A DNA stretch of 64,000 bases from Larimichthys crocea (Eukaryota > Chordata > Actinopteri > Sciaenidae). Shown here in pieces: positions 23,934 through 31,800 of this stretch. The position numbers and the translations under genes are program-made. The notes below the pieces were generated by a model. The model was not told the DNA's origin. It did not search any database and worked only from the letters and a program-made list of their open reading frames with translations. Each line of letters starts with the position of its first letter. The first letter of the stretch is position 1. Location of the stretch: NCBI RefSeq assembly GCF_000972845.2, contig NC_040028.1, positions 11,044,038-11,108,037 of the forward strand. Direction: 5' to 3'.

Positions 23934-25965
23934 TACACACACACGCAGCATCCCCTGAGCGTGGATAGACAAATTAATATATGCTGGTCCCTTATATCGC
24001 TCTGACAGCCCAGTCACACAGCAGCCTTTCCCAAGCTCCCAGAGGAGACAGGTCTATAAAACAAGCCAGGACACCAGACCCGGTTGCTGGGCAGAACACG
24101 CTTCAGAGACACACCGCACTGAGCCAATCAGAGGGGTGCTCCGTCACAGCAGATGTTGTTATTGGTTCGCAGCGTATCCTGATGAATTTTTAGCACCTGT
24201 CTGAGGACAACGCTTACCGGTGCGGCGGCTGATGACACGTGTGCCGTGTCTTACTCGAGAGGAAACGCACTTCGCTAATGGGTTGCATCAAGATCACAAT
24301 AGTGTGACATGACATGACATGTGCCTAACACAGATGAATGGATGGGAAATTCAGTTTGAAGAGCTACGACTCTAGAAACTGTATTCATAGTCAGAAAATG
24401 AAGATAAGACTGGGCACAACACCTGTACACTCACAGAGACGATACAAAAATTACTTTATAGAGATAAACTTACATTCAAATGCTGATGCACAGTACAGTC
24501 CTATTATATTTTGTATAGAGATCAGAAGCCTACTGGTCTCCTGTTTCAATCCTGCAGCTGTTGAAGTCTAACCCAATGATTCATTATGCTTGATAGATGC
24601 ATCATTAATTCCCAACACATCCATGTGTTTAATATGAAGAATCTCACCCACCCCAAAGCTCATCTATTCCTGCCTCATATCCATCACTTCCGTTCTTTAG
24701 GCACTGCGATCTAGACTGAATGTATCGACAGAAAAGGAAACAAATCTATGATAACAAGAGAGGGAGAAACACAGAGAATGAAAGAGACGATCCACCCAAG
24801 CTAAATAACAGGCCTGCTAACTTCAGTGGAAAGCCTTCGAACAAGCAACCCACACCAGACTCTGGTTTCCACTGAGGCTTGGTGTTCTGATAGCAGGCCA
24901 AACCAAAGACTGCCATGGACCCCGGATAGAGGACGGAGAAGTATGAACTATACAGCTAGCGACTCCTCTCTGGGATTCACCGCAAACCACCTCGACCTTA
25001 GAGTCTGCCTGAGGCTGCTGGGACTGACCAACAGCACGACTTGGGCTAAAAATATCCTGAATACGATGATGATTAAATGCATGTAGCCCCCTCGACACAG
25101 TCTACAACCAAAGACATACAGTATAATAAGTAGCAACAAACCGCTAGGACACTTTACGCCTCCCTGTTAAGTTAATACCTCAACCACCCTAGGCCTAACG
25201 GATGATAAAAATATGAGGATTAAAAAACAAAACACTCCTGAATAACGTACCTAAATTCATAATCATTTCCGATTATTGGTTAGGTTTTTAAGAGATTTGC
25301 ATTATGAGAACAATCGAATCTAGCTCAGTTATCATTCCTGCAGAGGCGCCTAATGTTTCCATCACAGCGCGTCTTCCTTGACTTGATTAGTTAGCGTCTA
25401 TTTTCACTTGGCCCCAACATACACTATGATATATGGCTGATGCAGAGCTGAGGCATTAATAAGAAGACTCAAAGAATCAAAGACGCACCAGCAGACACAT
25501 GATTTAACCAGATGAATAAAGTATAGATGTGCCAAATGTGATGCACCATCTGGTATCTCTGGTTTCAAATAAATATTCCATTAACTCCCAATTAGTTTTG
25601 GCTTTGCTTTTATCCTGTTTGCTCATGTTTTGGGATTTTTATTCCTCTCAGATTTTGATGTTTTTTTTTCCCCCTTTAACTTCTCTCTGTAAGCTGTAAT
25701 AAGGTTTGTTTTATTAAATATAATATGCGATATATAAATGATGCTACAGCAATTGGTATTAACTTTTTTTTTCTCCCATTCTGTTTGCTCTTGCAAGGAC
25801 ACTGTGCTAACTGCTATGCTACAGTAACAGGCAGCAAAGATAAAAACCCTGTTCTGGACAGCACATGCTTCCCTGCTGGCCTGTGTGTCTTACCTTGTAT
25901 CTGTGGGATGTACGGTGCCAACAGCTTGCCTCGTTTCTTCTCATAGCCCTTCTGAGTGATGTCTC
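150..25965 (-). CDS. dip2a: dip2a, disco-interacting protein 2 homolog A, exons 2-31 (partial gene)
   Basis: Thirty minus-strand exons, all with GT-AG introns, join into one frame of 3728 bases (1243 residues). Order of domains in the visible part, counting from the first residue completed in exon 2: DMAP1-binding domain segment (about 1-110), Ser/Thr/Ala-rich linker (about 105-280), first FAAL-like adenylation domain (about 290-860), second one (from about 930, unfinished). DIP2 family proteins act in acyl-lipid metabolism; the human A paralogue has also been reported as a follistatin-like 1 receptor. The A paralogue is favoured over B and C by KYKERKMPMPSKRRSV in exon 4, SSASEDEGSLRR in exon 5, ERPQVASVR in exon 6 and NEPLLVPGDR in exon 9. 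Exon 1 with the start codon is not visible and should lie beyond 64000; the last ~330 residues lie before position 1. No frameshift or stop is seen. Paralogue assignment is from remembered family sequences, not a search. Confidence 0.96.
477..607 (-). CDS. dip2a: dip2a exon 30
   Basis: 131 bases, phase 0 in, split serine codon (AG|T) out. Encodes MSHAATSALCRSIKLQ and IAICLDPYCGLGFALW of the second adenylation domain. Acceptor TTTTCTCTAG, donor GTAAAC. Confidence 0.97.
974..1083 (-). CDS. dip2a: dip2a exon 29
   Basis: 110 bases, phase 1 in, phase 0 out (donor GTATGT). Encodes DDLPRKKSPQMYKPPTPEM then YLDFSVSTTGILAGVK. The STTG stretch stands where adenylate-forming enzymes carry the A3 (P-loop-like) motif; the DIP2-specific form is present. 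Confidence 0.97.
1201..1312 (-). CDS. dip2a: dip2a exon 28
   Basis: 112 bases, phase 0 in, phase 1 out (donor GTAAAT). Encodes VSKSVCILTTQAIMKLLKSK and EAAAAVDVKSWPMVLDT. The acceptor is unusually poor in pyrimidines (TGTGTGGAAAG before the exon), but the reading frame and family conservation fix this boundary. Confidence 0.95.
1509..1630 (-). CDS. dip2a: dip2a exon 27
   Basis: 122 bases, phase 1 in, phase 0 out (donor GTAATA). Encodes GIDLIATFYGCLYAGCVPV and RPPHPQNLATTLPTVKMIVE, a highly conserved stretch of the second adenylation domain. It parallels exon 10, which encodes the equivalent AFYGCLLAELVPVPI of the first domain. Confidence 0.97.
1777..1894 (-). CDS. dip2a: dip2a exon 26
   Basis: 118 bases, phase 0 in, phase 1 out (donor GTGAGA). 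Encodes GTVASTASCLQLHKRAER, then AALMGRLNTGDHVALVYPP. Compared with the remembered human sequence (LMEKGRLSVGDH) two residues are absent between M and G; the frame stays open. Confidence 0.96.
2255..2335 (-). CDS. dip2a: dip2a exon 25
   Basis: 81 bases, phase 0 on both sides. Encodes FLYIQDVLQWRAQATPDHP and LFLVLNAK at the start of the second adenylation domain. Acceptor CCGTATAG, donor GTACTG. Confidence 0.95.
2618..2727 (-). CDS. dip2a: dip2a exon 24
   Basis: 110 bases, phase 1 in, phase 0 out (donor GTAGTC). Encodes EVGPASMIVGNLVAGKRIAQ and LEDNDQARK, the linker between the two adenylation domains. Confidence 0.97.
2833..3034 (-). CDS. dip2a: dip2a exon 23
   Basis: 202 bases, phase 0 in, phase 1 out (donor GTACCT). 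Encodes AIDSIHQVGVYCLALVPANT, LGGIHISETKQRFLEG and CPHTCVTNLPKPRQKQP, the C-terminal end of the first adenylation domain and start of the inter-domain linker. Plus-strand frames here are shadows. Confidence 0.97.
3457..3571 (-). CDS. dip2a: dip2a exon 22
   Basis: 115 bases; completes an arginine codon split after AG and ends in phase 0 (donor GTGCTT). Encodes IAVFSVSVLHDERIVVVAEQ and RPDASEEDSFQWMSRVLQ. Confidence 0.97.
3618..4036 (+). mobile_element. Degenerate L2/CR1-like LINE 3' end
   Basis: Read on the plus strand in shifting frames, the sequence gives reverse-transcriptase C-terminal pieces typical of fish L2/CR1/Rex1-like elements: HQLLVSRRE (compare HWLPVR), DLAPCYITDML, VLRSSGGALLAVSKS and RLKSKGAFAISTPTL. 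It then runs into a 3' end with CACTTTGTAAACT, TGCTATA and a terminal (ATATT)n repeat. It is full of frameshifts and stops, so an old 5'-truncated copy. It fills about 90% of intron 21 and its tail touches the exon 21 splice donor. Confidence 0.7.
4039..4166 (-). CDS. dip2a: dip2a exon 21
   Basis: 128 bases, phase 0 in, phase 2 out. Encodes DSLVFVVGKMDGLMVVSGRR and HNADDVVATALAVEPMKF; VVGKMDG...GRRHNADD occupies the place of the A8 motif of adenylate-forming enzymes. The donor GTAATATAATATAA lies in the terminal repeat of a LINE relic (see 3618-4036). Confidence 0.97.
4599..4679 (-). CDS. dip2a: dip2a exon 20
   Basis: 81 bases, phase 0 both sides (donor GTAAGT). Encodes TIPVMSSGVPISDRPFTRTS then LLGFVGP; the RT.LLGF segment aligns with the A7-type region of the first adenylation domain. 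Confidence 0.96.
5138..5274 (-). CDS. dip2a: dip2a exon 19
   Basis: 137 bases, phase 1 in, phase 0 out (donor GTTAGT). Encodes VVCVVRVEGTPYLCQTDEVG and EICVSSGSTGVAYYGLPGMT, with the GEI.V...G.AYYG motif of the adenylation fold. Confidence 0.97.
5702..5841 (-). CDS. dip2a: dip2a exon 18
   Basis: 140 bases; completes a split arginine codon, phase 1 out (donor GTACAG). Encodes PPEMGVPPPGKAVLSMGGLS and DTEEKLSVLTVQDVGQVMPG. Plus-strand frames over this exon are antisense shadows. Confidence 0.97.
6471..6585 (-). CDS. dip2a: dip2a exon 17
   Basis: 115 bases, completes a tryptophan codon split T|GG, phase 2 out (donor GTGAGC). Encodes SISSCDAFLNVFQARGLRP and EVICPCASSSEAMTVAIR. Confidence 0.96.
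6754..6873 (-). CDS. dip2a: dip2a exon 16
   Basis: 120 bases, phase 1 in and out (donor GTGAGT). Encodes RVAVVKSRDMHWSLLAQRDQ and LSSLRMLIVADGANP, a core beta-strand region of the first adenylation domain. Confidence 0.97.
7417..7510 (-). CDS. dip2a: dip2a exon 15
   Basis: 94 bases, phase 0 in, phase 1 out (donor GTGAGA). Encodes SVMNRMHVISIPYSLMKVNP and LSWIQKVHTYK. Confidence 0.96.
7965..8029 (-). CDS. dip2a: dip2a exon 14
   Basis: 65 bases, the shortest exon here; phase 1 in, phase 0 out (donor GTGAGT). Encodes ETITNVLDFKREAGLWHGVL then T. The acceptor pyrimidine tract is a pure run of 22 T on the minus strand (8034-8055 on the plus strand as A). Confidence 0.95.
8034..8055. repeat. A22 homopolymer (T22 on the gene strand)
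   Basis: Uninterrupted run of 22 A. On the minus strand it forms the whole pyrimidine tract before the CCAG acceptor of exon 14. Confidence 0.95.
8617..8719 (-). CDS. dip2a: dip2a exon 13
   Basis: 103 bases, phase 0 in, phase 1 out (donor GTGAGG). Encodes YKTSKEGSTMGITVSHSAM and LTQACGYTE. TSKEGSTMG is the first-domain counterpart of the A3-type motif in exon 29. Confidence 0.96.
8888..8997 (-). CDS. dip2a: dip2a exon 12
   Basis: 110 bases, phase 1 in, phase 0 out (donor GTAAGT). Encodes WPRLLWFVTDGKHVVKPPKD and REASNDIAYIE. Confidence 0.97.
9078..9201 (-). CDS. dip2a: dip2a exon 11
   Basis: 124 bases, phase 0 in, phase 1 out (donor GTACAG). Encodes DAGSQQIGFLLGSCGVTLAL and ACQKGLPKAQTGEVATFK. 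Separated from exon 12 by an 80-base intron. Confidence 0.97.
10132..10242 (-). CDS. dip2a: dip2a exon 10
   Basis: 111 bases, phase 0 both sides (donor GTAAAC). Encodes VALVFPNNDPVMFMVAFYGC and LAELVPVPIEVPLTRK, the strongly conserved N-terminal part of the first adenylation domain. Confidence 0.97.
10775..10866 (-). CDS. dip2a: dip2a exon 9
   Basis: 92 bases, phase 1 in, phase 0 out (donor GTAAGT). Encodes KLWTRSQKLAYTLLNKLSTR and NEPLLVPGDR. It ends the run of phase-1 junctions that begins at exon 2. Confidence 0.97.
11771..11968 (-). CDS. dip2a: dip2a exon 8
   Basis: 198 bases, phase 1 in and out (donor GTAGGT). Encodes QEPDPNQPKPEGQQMSPLEG, then WPPSLPAALQRWGTTQPKSS and GKPVYTLTY, the entry into the first adenylation domain. 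Confidence 0.97.
12960..13079 (-). CDS. dip2a: dip2a exon 7
   Basis: 120 bases, phase 1 in and out (donor GTAAGC). Encodes VPVNSRVSSKIQQLLNTLKR and PPLREFFVDDFEELLD, a conserved helical segment before the first adenylation domain. Its acceptor is preceded by a very long C/T tract (see 13119-13168). Confidence 0.97.
13119..13168. repeat. G16-A-G4-A11-G18 homopolymer block
   Basis: Plus strand reads 16 G, A, 4 G, 11 A, 18 G. On the gene strand it is a C/T block lying 40 to 90 bases upstream of the exon 7 acceptor, merging with its pyrimidine tract. It could form quadruplex or i-motif structures, and its length is prone to sequencing error. Confidence 0.95.
16161..16179. repeat. Short (TG)n, CA repeat on gene strand
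   Basis: Interrupted TG repeat; on the minus strand it is a CA repeat beginning about 16 bases downstream of the exon 6 donor. Confidence 0.9.
16195..16332 (-). CDS. dip2a: dip2a exon 6
   Basis: 138 bases, phase 1 in and out (donor GTGAGT). Encodes NHSAPPDVTGLSERSSLH, ERPQVASVRGVSRGY and TSVMETAD, part of the flexible linker. A (CA)n stretch starts about 16 bases after the donor. Confidence 0.96.
16333..17682 (-). other. dip2a intron 5
   Basis: 1350-base intron between exons 5 and 6. It holds a short CA-rich patch near 16810-16840; otherwise nothing recognised. Confidence 0.8.
17683..17952 (-). CDS. dip2a: dip2a exon 5
   Basis: 270 bases, the longest exon here; phase 1 in and out (donor GTCAGT). 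Encodes TSSASEDEGSLRRQGRL, HPAVEHWFNRVIQGSS, a Ser/Thr-rich stretch ending HPGGRS, and an Ala/Asn-rich stretch ending LADLMAHTQL. Low complexity suggests a disordered linker; the opposite-strand frames are shadows. Confidence 0.97.
19638..19723. repeat. Perfect 43-base tandem duplication
   Basis: The unit starting CAATCCTGTTGGCTGGAACA occurs twice head to tail (19638-19680 and 19681-19723) without mismatches, which indicates a recent slippage or duplication. Confidence 0.95.
19813..20080 (+). repeat. Probable dispersed fish repeat
   Basis: Contains AAAAGTCACAGGGATCAC, GAGACATTTCAGTCAGAATC, CACAAATGTCAACCTCGTAG, and AATGTCTGTACCAAGTTTAA followed by CAGTCCATCC. This word order is one I recall as recurring in many teleost genomes. 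I cannot name the family and see no clear termini. Confidence 0.45.
21319..21438 (-). CDS. dip2a: dip2a exon 4
   Basis: 120 bases, phase 1 in and out (donor GTGAGA). Encodes LHTEAVQAALAKYKERKMPM and PSKRRSVLVQSSVEACTPP, the conserved end of the DMAP1-binding region with a basic KERKMPMPSKRR patch that could act in nuclear import or lipid contact (inference). Confidence 0.97.
21521..21640 (-). CDS. dip2a: dip2a exon 3
   Basis: 120 bases, phase 1 in and out (acceptor TCTCTGCAG, donor GTAATC). Encodes VDPSLQIDNRIQASTQAVLP, then NKSRAANTRDERFRS. Found by matching the expected DERFRSD junction; its length (39 codons plus split codons) and phase fit exons 2 and 4 exactly. Separated from exon 4 by an 82-base intron. 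Confidence 0.94.
23902..23944. repeat. Interrupted (CA)n microsatellite
   Basis: CA dinucleotide array interrupted by TATA and TA steps. Confidence 0.95.
24100..24280. promoter_or_regulatory. CpG-enriched patch with two CCAAT-type boxes
   Basis: About 14 CpG in ~190 bases by eye, against few in the flanks, with AGCCAATCAG near 24122 and ATTGGTTCGC near 24160. On the minus strand a good donor (CCGCACCG|GTAAGCG) lies at about 24213-24219. An internal promoter or alternative non-coding first exon is possible, but no reading frame supports a coding one. Confidence 0.2.
25894..25965 (-). CDS. dip2a: dip2a exon 2
   Basis: 72 bases, phase 1 in and out (acceptor CTGTACAG, donor GTAAGA). Encodes DITQKGYEKKRGKLLAPYIP then QIQ, the core of the DMAP1-binding domain; the preceding exon must supply the first G of GDITQKGYEKKR. 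It is the most 5' coding exon visible in the window. Confidence 0.97.
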
Positions 25966-26076
25966 CTGTACAGACAGAGACAGAGCAATACAGAGGAACA
26001 GACAGATAGAGAGAGAGAGAGAAGAAGGGGTGGGGGGGGCAGAGAGATGAGTCATTAGCTTAGCCGTGCCCTTGTG

Positions 26077-26097
26077 GTGTGTGTGTGTGTGTGTGTG
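26077..26097. repeat. (GT)n microsatellite
   Basis: Pure GT/TG array of about 21 bases. Confidence 0.9.
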
Positions 26098-26208
26098 CAC
26101 AAGTGCCTCAGGAACACACTGCCAGGCTGCTTACACTGGCACCTCGGGGCACCAGAGGAGGGCTGCAGCAGCAGATGACCAGCTTTCACCAACTGGATGT
26201 CTCCCTCG

Positions 26209-26250
<42 letters not shown>
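26209..26250. repeat. Compound (CT)n(CA)n microsatellite
   Basis: CT repeat running directly into 30 bases of CA. Confidence 0.95.
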
Positions 26251-26253
<3 letters not shown>

Positions 26254-27473
26254 GAAATGACCTTGCGATTGTCACACATGTCCGTTGATTGATACGTTAG
26301 TGTGGCGAAGTTCCTGCTGAATACTTGAATGAGAACATCGGCGAGGCAAGGGGCATTTAAAAGATCATTTGTCTGGTGCGACTGGAAACATTTTCCCTCC
26401 AAGCGTTTTTACCAGAGGTAAAAATACTGCTGATGTCAGCATGAACCGAATCCGCCTCAGTTGTCTCCCGACACATAATTAAAAAGGCGGTCTGTTAAAT
26501 AAGATCAAGCTGCACGTTATTTTAATAGTCCTATTTCAAAGGATGTTTTCCAAGTCTGGAATTTACCTACAACAAATTTCTTAACGGTCACTAGACCTAG
26601 CAAAGTTCGTTGTGAAAATAGTGATGAAAAAGATGACCATGATTTCCCGAAACTGACACAACCCCAGCACTGCCTCTGTATTGGTTACTCATATTGTCTC
26701 AGAGGACAAAGTCACATTGTTAGGTCATGCAAACTGCTAAACATAATTTGGTTTATATGCACGCTCGGCATAGTGGCCACGCGTGACACAATAATAAACT
26801 ACTTCAACATCATCGTCATCAGAATGTGACAGGGAGGTATGTATTGAACATTGTATCAGTATGTTATCGGATGTTCATCTCCAACCCAATCTGACTGAGT
26901 TACTGCCAGCACCAATCCAGTGTTTGCCACAGCAACTCTGACCTCATGATACCCAACATAAAAAAATATATTCAAATCAGCTTCACACGGTGAGGTATAC
27001 AGTTTTTCAATTTGTGAATAAGAGCATCCTGGTATCGGATCGGTAACTTGAGGTATCAATTTTTAGGAAAGAAAGAGCTGTATTGATCATCTCCCAGCTG
27101 TAGCGGATTGCTTCACCAACTACACACAGTATGAAAGGCCCTTTTATTGAAGAAACCAACAGAACGCAGCCTCTTTGCAGTGTGACGTAAAAAGCATAAA
27201 AACAACTAAACTCATCACTCAAATGCCAAAAAAAAATGTTGAAACATGTCCACATGGGACCTGTTCAAAAGACAGAAGTAGGTCACCGGCTAATGTTTTG
27301 GCTGTGTGTGGTTGATTTGGGAATGTCACTGTGTTCCTGCAAACCAGACACTGTTGTGGGTTGATCAGGTGGAGGCTTGCTCTTTTACAGACAAAGGACA
27401 TATTGATTCACACGGAGACGTCTAACTGACAGCACCTCAACACACAAACCATGAGTGTCTACATAGCTATGCT

Positions 27474-27524
27474 CATATATATATATATATCTATATATAT
27501 ATATCTATATCTCTATATATATAT
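27474..27524. repeat. (AT)n microsatellite
   Basis: AT array interrupted by several TC steps. Confidence 0.95.
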
Positions 27525-29502
27525 GACCTCTAACAAGCTCTAACATCCCCTAAAGATTTGTGGAAAATATTCCAGTTAAACAGTCGGGCTACAAGGAGTG
27601 TCAAAGTCAAACAGCAACTTGACGTGACGTTGTTTTGGCCGGAAGCTACAAATGCTCATGAAAGTCACTGGAGTCCAATGAATAGGGATCACACTGTGTC
27701 ATTTACATTCATCTCTACAGGCTCTCGGTGGGGGTCATCAGCGTGCAGGTCAAGTGAAAAAGCAATAAGTTCAATAGGGCCATGTGAACAGAACAAATTG
27801 ATTAAAATCTGCATGTGATCCCATTTATTCATCTCACTATGGGGAATACTATGTTTTGCTTGCTCCTTTATTGATCTGTATTATTAAAAGGTGTATTGTG
27901 TAAACACGCCCGTGTCGTATAAGCCATCATCTGCCCTTCATATTTAGTCATGTTGATTTATCTGGCGGTTTTTCTGCTCCTCGAGCTTCTTGACCACAAC
28001 AGTGTGATAGTGTGAAGGCAGGTGTTGTTGGTCACACTGGTTGCTGTGCTGCCCGCTGGTCCTGAGTCACCAGTAACAGCTGAATGCTTGCACTGTTAAA
28101 TGTCCAGGAGAGCTGGAGGCTAGCAACAATACAGCGCTGTCCACAGGCCGAGCCGGCTGACCTGACACTGACTCTTTCTGGTGATAAGTGTCTCTGTTTG
28201 TATGTGTGTACAACAGTATAAGTCTCCGCGCATGCCAGCTTGTCTGAGTGTGCGCACCACAGCCAGCCAACCGGCCTGACAACCACACAATAGAGGGCTA
28301 TTCTCCGCTCCAGCTCCGAATTCTGGCTAGCGGCCTCGGTGGCCGAGCGGCCCCTTTGCCCACACTGATCCATCAAGTTATGTCTCAGTGAAGCTAATCT
28401 TTTGAACTGAGAACAAACAGCTCCGTCATTAAATATGTAGGAATGGACTCAAGCATTCAATGGTAGACAATGACCCTTACCAAACCAAAAAAAAAAAAAA
28501 GTCTGACACACCAAAGGATCACAATATTTTCTGTGTGTGTGTGAATAAACAAGAGCCCGTTTGCATATGTTTGCACATGTATTTGTGTGTGCATGTCTGC
28601 GTGACTGCATTATTTATTTATTTTTGTATTCTCACACAGACACTCCATTTCCCCTCTCTGTTTGAGCTTTGAGTGCCTCCATGGGAGGATTCAAAGGTCA
28701 ATATGTGTCCTGCCGCCTGGGGAGTAAAAGAGGAGGAGGGGAGAGGGGGATATTGGGATGCAGCGAAATAGAGAGATGGAAGGATGAGGGGAGGGAAGCT
28801 TAGCACCTTCACCAAATTACTCCATCACAAGGGGCGAGCTGCAGCTTAGAGAATATTTACAGCAGAGGGGGAAACACTTCATTTGGCCCTCGTCACCGTT
28901 CTGTGCTGACTACAGGCTTTGCTGTGTAATTGAGCTGTAAAGAAAAAGGGAAAGGGTATGTTTCCACCTGAGGGAATAGGGGGGTGGTGGGCTGGAGTAA
29001 ATAAAACCGAGAACGAATGTGTCAAAGACGGAGATGCACAAGAGGGTGGCGTGAACCAAAGAGGAGGGGTCTCTTATGTCACGATGGTTAGAGATCAGCA
29101 GGGGCTCAGCTGGAAGTATTTTTTTCTGAACCGGCATCCACTTTCATCAAAACCCACCTCCTTTGTAACCTCTATCCCTCCACTCTCACCTCCTCACCTT
29201 CTTCTCAGCCTTTAAGGGCTCACTGTCTCCACGTGGCTCAGCATTATTAGCATTCTTGTCATCTTTTGACCTCATCTTTCTGACTACCTGCAGCAGTTCT
29301 GAATAGAGCCCGCCTGATAATGGCTCATTGCAGACATATTGGTATAAATGTTATCTAGTATGTCTTCCTCCAGTATAATGCAGAAAAGCTGCTTGCGGTG
29401 ATACATTATTGTTACTGCGTTTTACGATACTGAGGCAAGCAGCACAGAGCAAGAGAGAAGAAGCAGCTCTCAGTAAAGTTGCATTATTTGGATTATTAAA
29501 CA

Positions 29503-29537
29503 TGTTAAAGAATATTTACCTTAAATATTCTTTAACA
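29503..29537. repeat. Perfect 16-base inverted repeat, 3-base spacer
   Basis: The arm TGTTAAAGAATATTTA and its exact reverse complement flank the spacer CCT. AT-rich; no flanking gene, so not interpreted as a terminator. Confidence 0.95.
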
Positions 29538-29884
29538 CATTTATTTGCATAATTATATCAGTGTAGAATCCACATTATATTTTAATTTCAGCTCAAGAAT
29601 TCACTATATTGGCTGCCATATCATCATCGGGAAGGGCACATTTTTAATAGTATGCTGGTCTTGTGAAACTAGCCTCCATCCATCTGAAGTGGGAGTGAGA
29701 AGATTTTATTTCCCAGAGACCAGAGGCATTTTTATCTGGAACATCATCCAACGCTGTTACCGTAAACATTCCTCTGACTCTGCACTGAATCCAATTTCCA
29801 AAGAGAAACGGTCAATCTTGTGACACACTGAACAATGACAGCAAGAGAGCCCGCTGTCCTCTGCTTTGTCTTATTGACTTTAAT

Positions 29885-29926
29885 TGACTGATGGCTATTG
29901 AGCATAACTGACTGATGGCTATTGAG
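29885..29926. repeat. Short direct duplication
   Basis: TGACTGATGGCTATTGAG occurs twice with a 24-base period. Confidence 0.9.
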
Positions 29927-31597
29927 TGGAGCTGTTCCTCCGATGGGGCCCATTAGAGAATTACCTTACATCTGCCCAGACGGAGCTCTTCAATCGGGAG
30001 GGAAATACTGAAACACAGCACATTCCTCCACAAACCAGCGCAAACACATTAAAGACGGATAACGAAGCTCTGGATGAAGATGGTGAGACTGGCTTTAGTT
30101 AGGGTATGAGGCTCACCTTAATAAGACCAGTTAAGATTAAGATTTAATACATCCACACACACGCACTTTCTCTCTTCTTTTAGAGGCAGAAAGTCACACA
30201 GGGACGTCAACACTTGCTCTCAACTATCTCCCCTGTGTATCATAAACACACACATAGATACACACACATATAGACACACTAGTGGCAGCAATGTTTTGAC
30301 AGTCATGCAGCAACAGTTTCACTGTCTAAAGCCCTGCATCTGTGTGTTTTCCTCTCCTGCTGGCTGCCTATTAAAAAACACAACCCACACAGCCAGAGTG
30401 TGTGTGTGTGTGCGTTTGTGTGTGTTTGTCTGTGTAGCTATGAGGGCAGACTGTCTATGTGCCTGCTTGGCTGTGAGTCTGACATATTTAGCAACACTAC
30501 AACTGGTATCATCATTGATTATCAACATAAATGTGTTTTGGTTAATTGACTTATCATTGGATCGTTTAAGACATTAAACATTAATACCAAGAAAACTCCA
30601 CGATGATTACAGCGATGCTAATTTTGTCCATTTGTCCAAAAACATGTTCTTTACCCTGAAATAAAAACCCCTGGTGTCTTTGCCATACTGCCTCCCTCTC
30701 TTCCTCAGTGACAGACAGCCAGAGATGTGGCCCCACCCACCCTTAATGTGAGTTCCTGTGCCAGACTGACCCACATTGTGCCAACACTGCTACCAAAGCC
30801 AGCAAACCAAGCCTTCTGCCCTTCAGCCACAGAAAACCACAGTTAAATATTTAGGCAGGGTAGCATTTACTCTCCAGACGTGTGTGCTGAATCCAGAAAA
30901 AGCAGATGTAGCCAGCTGTTGTTTAGCTTAGCTATCCTGCGTACAAATATTAGTTTTACACATGTGGATTAAGCTTTACCTGAGACAGACACTGCAATCC
31001 TTCCCGTGCATATTTGTAGTGGACGGTTTACCTATTTCAGGTGTGCACGGTGCACAGCTTTGTGCGTTATTCCACTCGTTCAAACAGCCGAGAGGAAAAG
31101 AGCACAAACCTGCACTACTCACAGCTTTTCCTCACTATATCTGACAGATGTAGAAATTGTACCTGCTGCCTAACAGCTGAAAAAAAGGAGCAGACATCTG
31201 AAAGAGGCAAAGAGGGAGATGGATGGAGAAAAAGCAGATCCACGCCACAGCTTCAACCACATGTCTAGCTTATTAGCCTGTACCACATGACAAAAAACAC
31301 TAACCAAGCTGCAGAAGAAGTACACTTAAAGTACAGTGTGCAATGACCACAGCAGACCCCTGTTTAATTGTTTCGACACACACACACCCACTGTGACTCA
31401 CGTGCAGAAGCCAGGGAAGCAAGCAGAGCAGCGATGAGACGTCTTGAGCAGGGAGAGAGAGATGCACAGAGGGATGGAGGGAGAAGGAGAAGGCAGTTCA
31501 GCAACAACTAACCAGCTAGAAGGAATGTTCTAAGAAGTCCTGCTGTCATAAGTCAGGCCCTTCAGCATCCTTTGTTTCCTTTCCTGGTGAGAGCAGG

Positions 31598-31800
31598 AGA
31601 ATGAACGAACCCCATCTCCCTCATTCTCCCTTCCCATCATTCCCCTCCCTCTCGCCCTCTCTCAAACCCCACGCTCCAGACCCCCCCTTCTTCAATCGAC
31701 TGCCCCTGATACCCCCCTCCTTCTCCCGCTCCCTCTCGCTCTCTCGCTCTCTCTCTATCCCTCTCTCTTTCCATCTCTCGCCCCATCCCTCCCAGCTAAG
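31598..31800. repeat. Long pyrimidine-rich tract
   Basis: About 200 bases dominated by C and T (CTCCCT, TCTCTC and similar), broken by a few purine words; purine-rich on the gene strand. Low-complexity; the frames on either strand are not genes. Confidence 0.85.

Larger units (their letters stand above)
21641..25893 (-). other. dip2a intron 2
   Basis: 4253-base intron between exons 2 and 3. It holds (CA)n at 23902-23944 and a CpG/CCAAT-rich patch at 24100-24280; no DIP2 coding exon found. Confidence 0.8.

Noticed and set aside
24823..25098. Overlapping open frames on both strands (86-91 codons) in intron 2
   Set aside because: No similarity to DIP2 or another family I recognise, no suitable splice sites, and exon 3 was found elsewhere.
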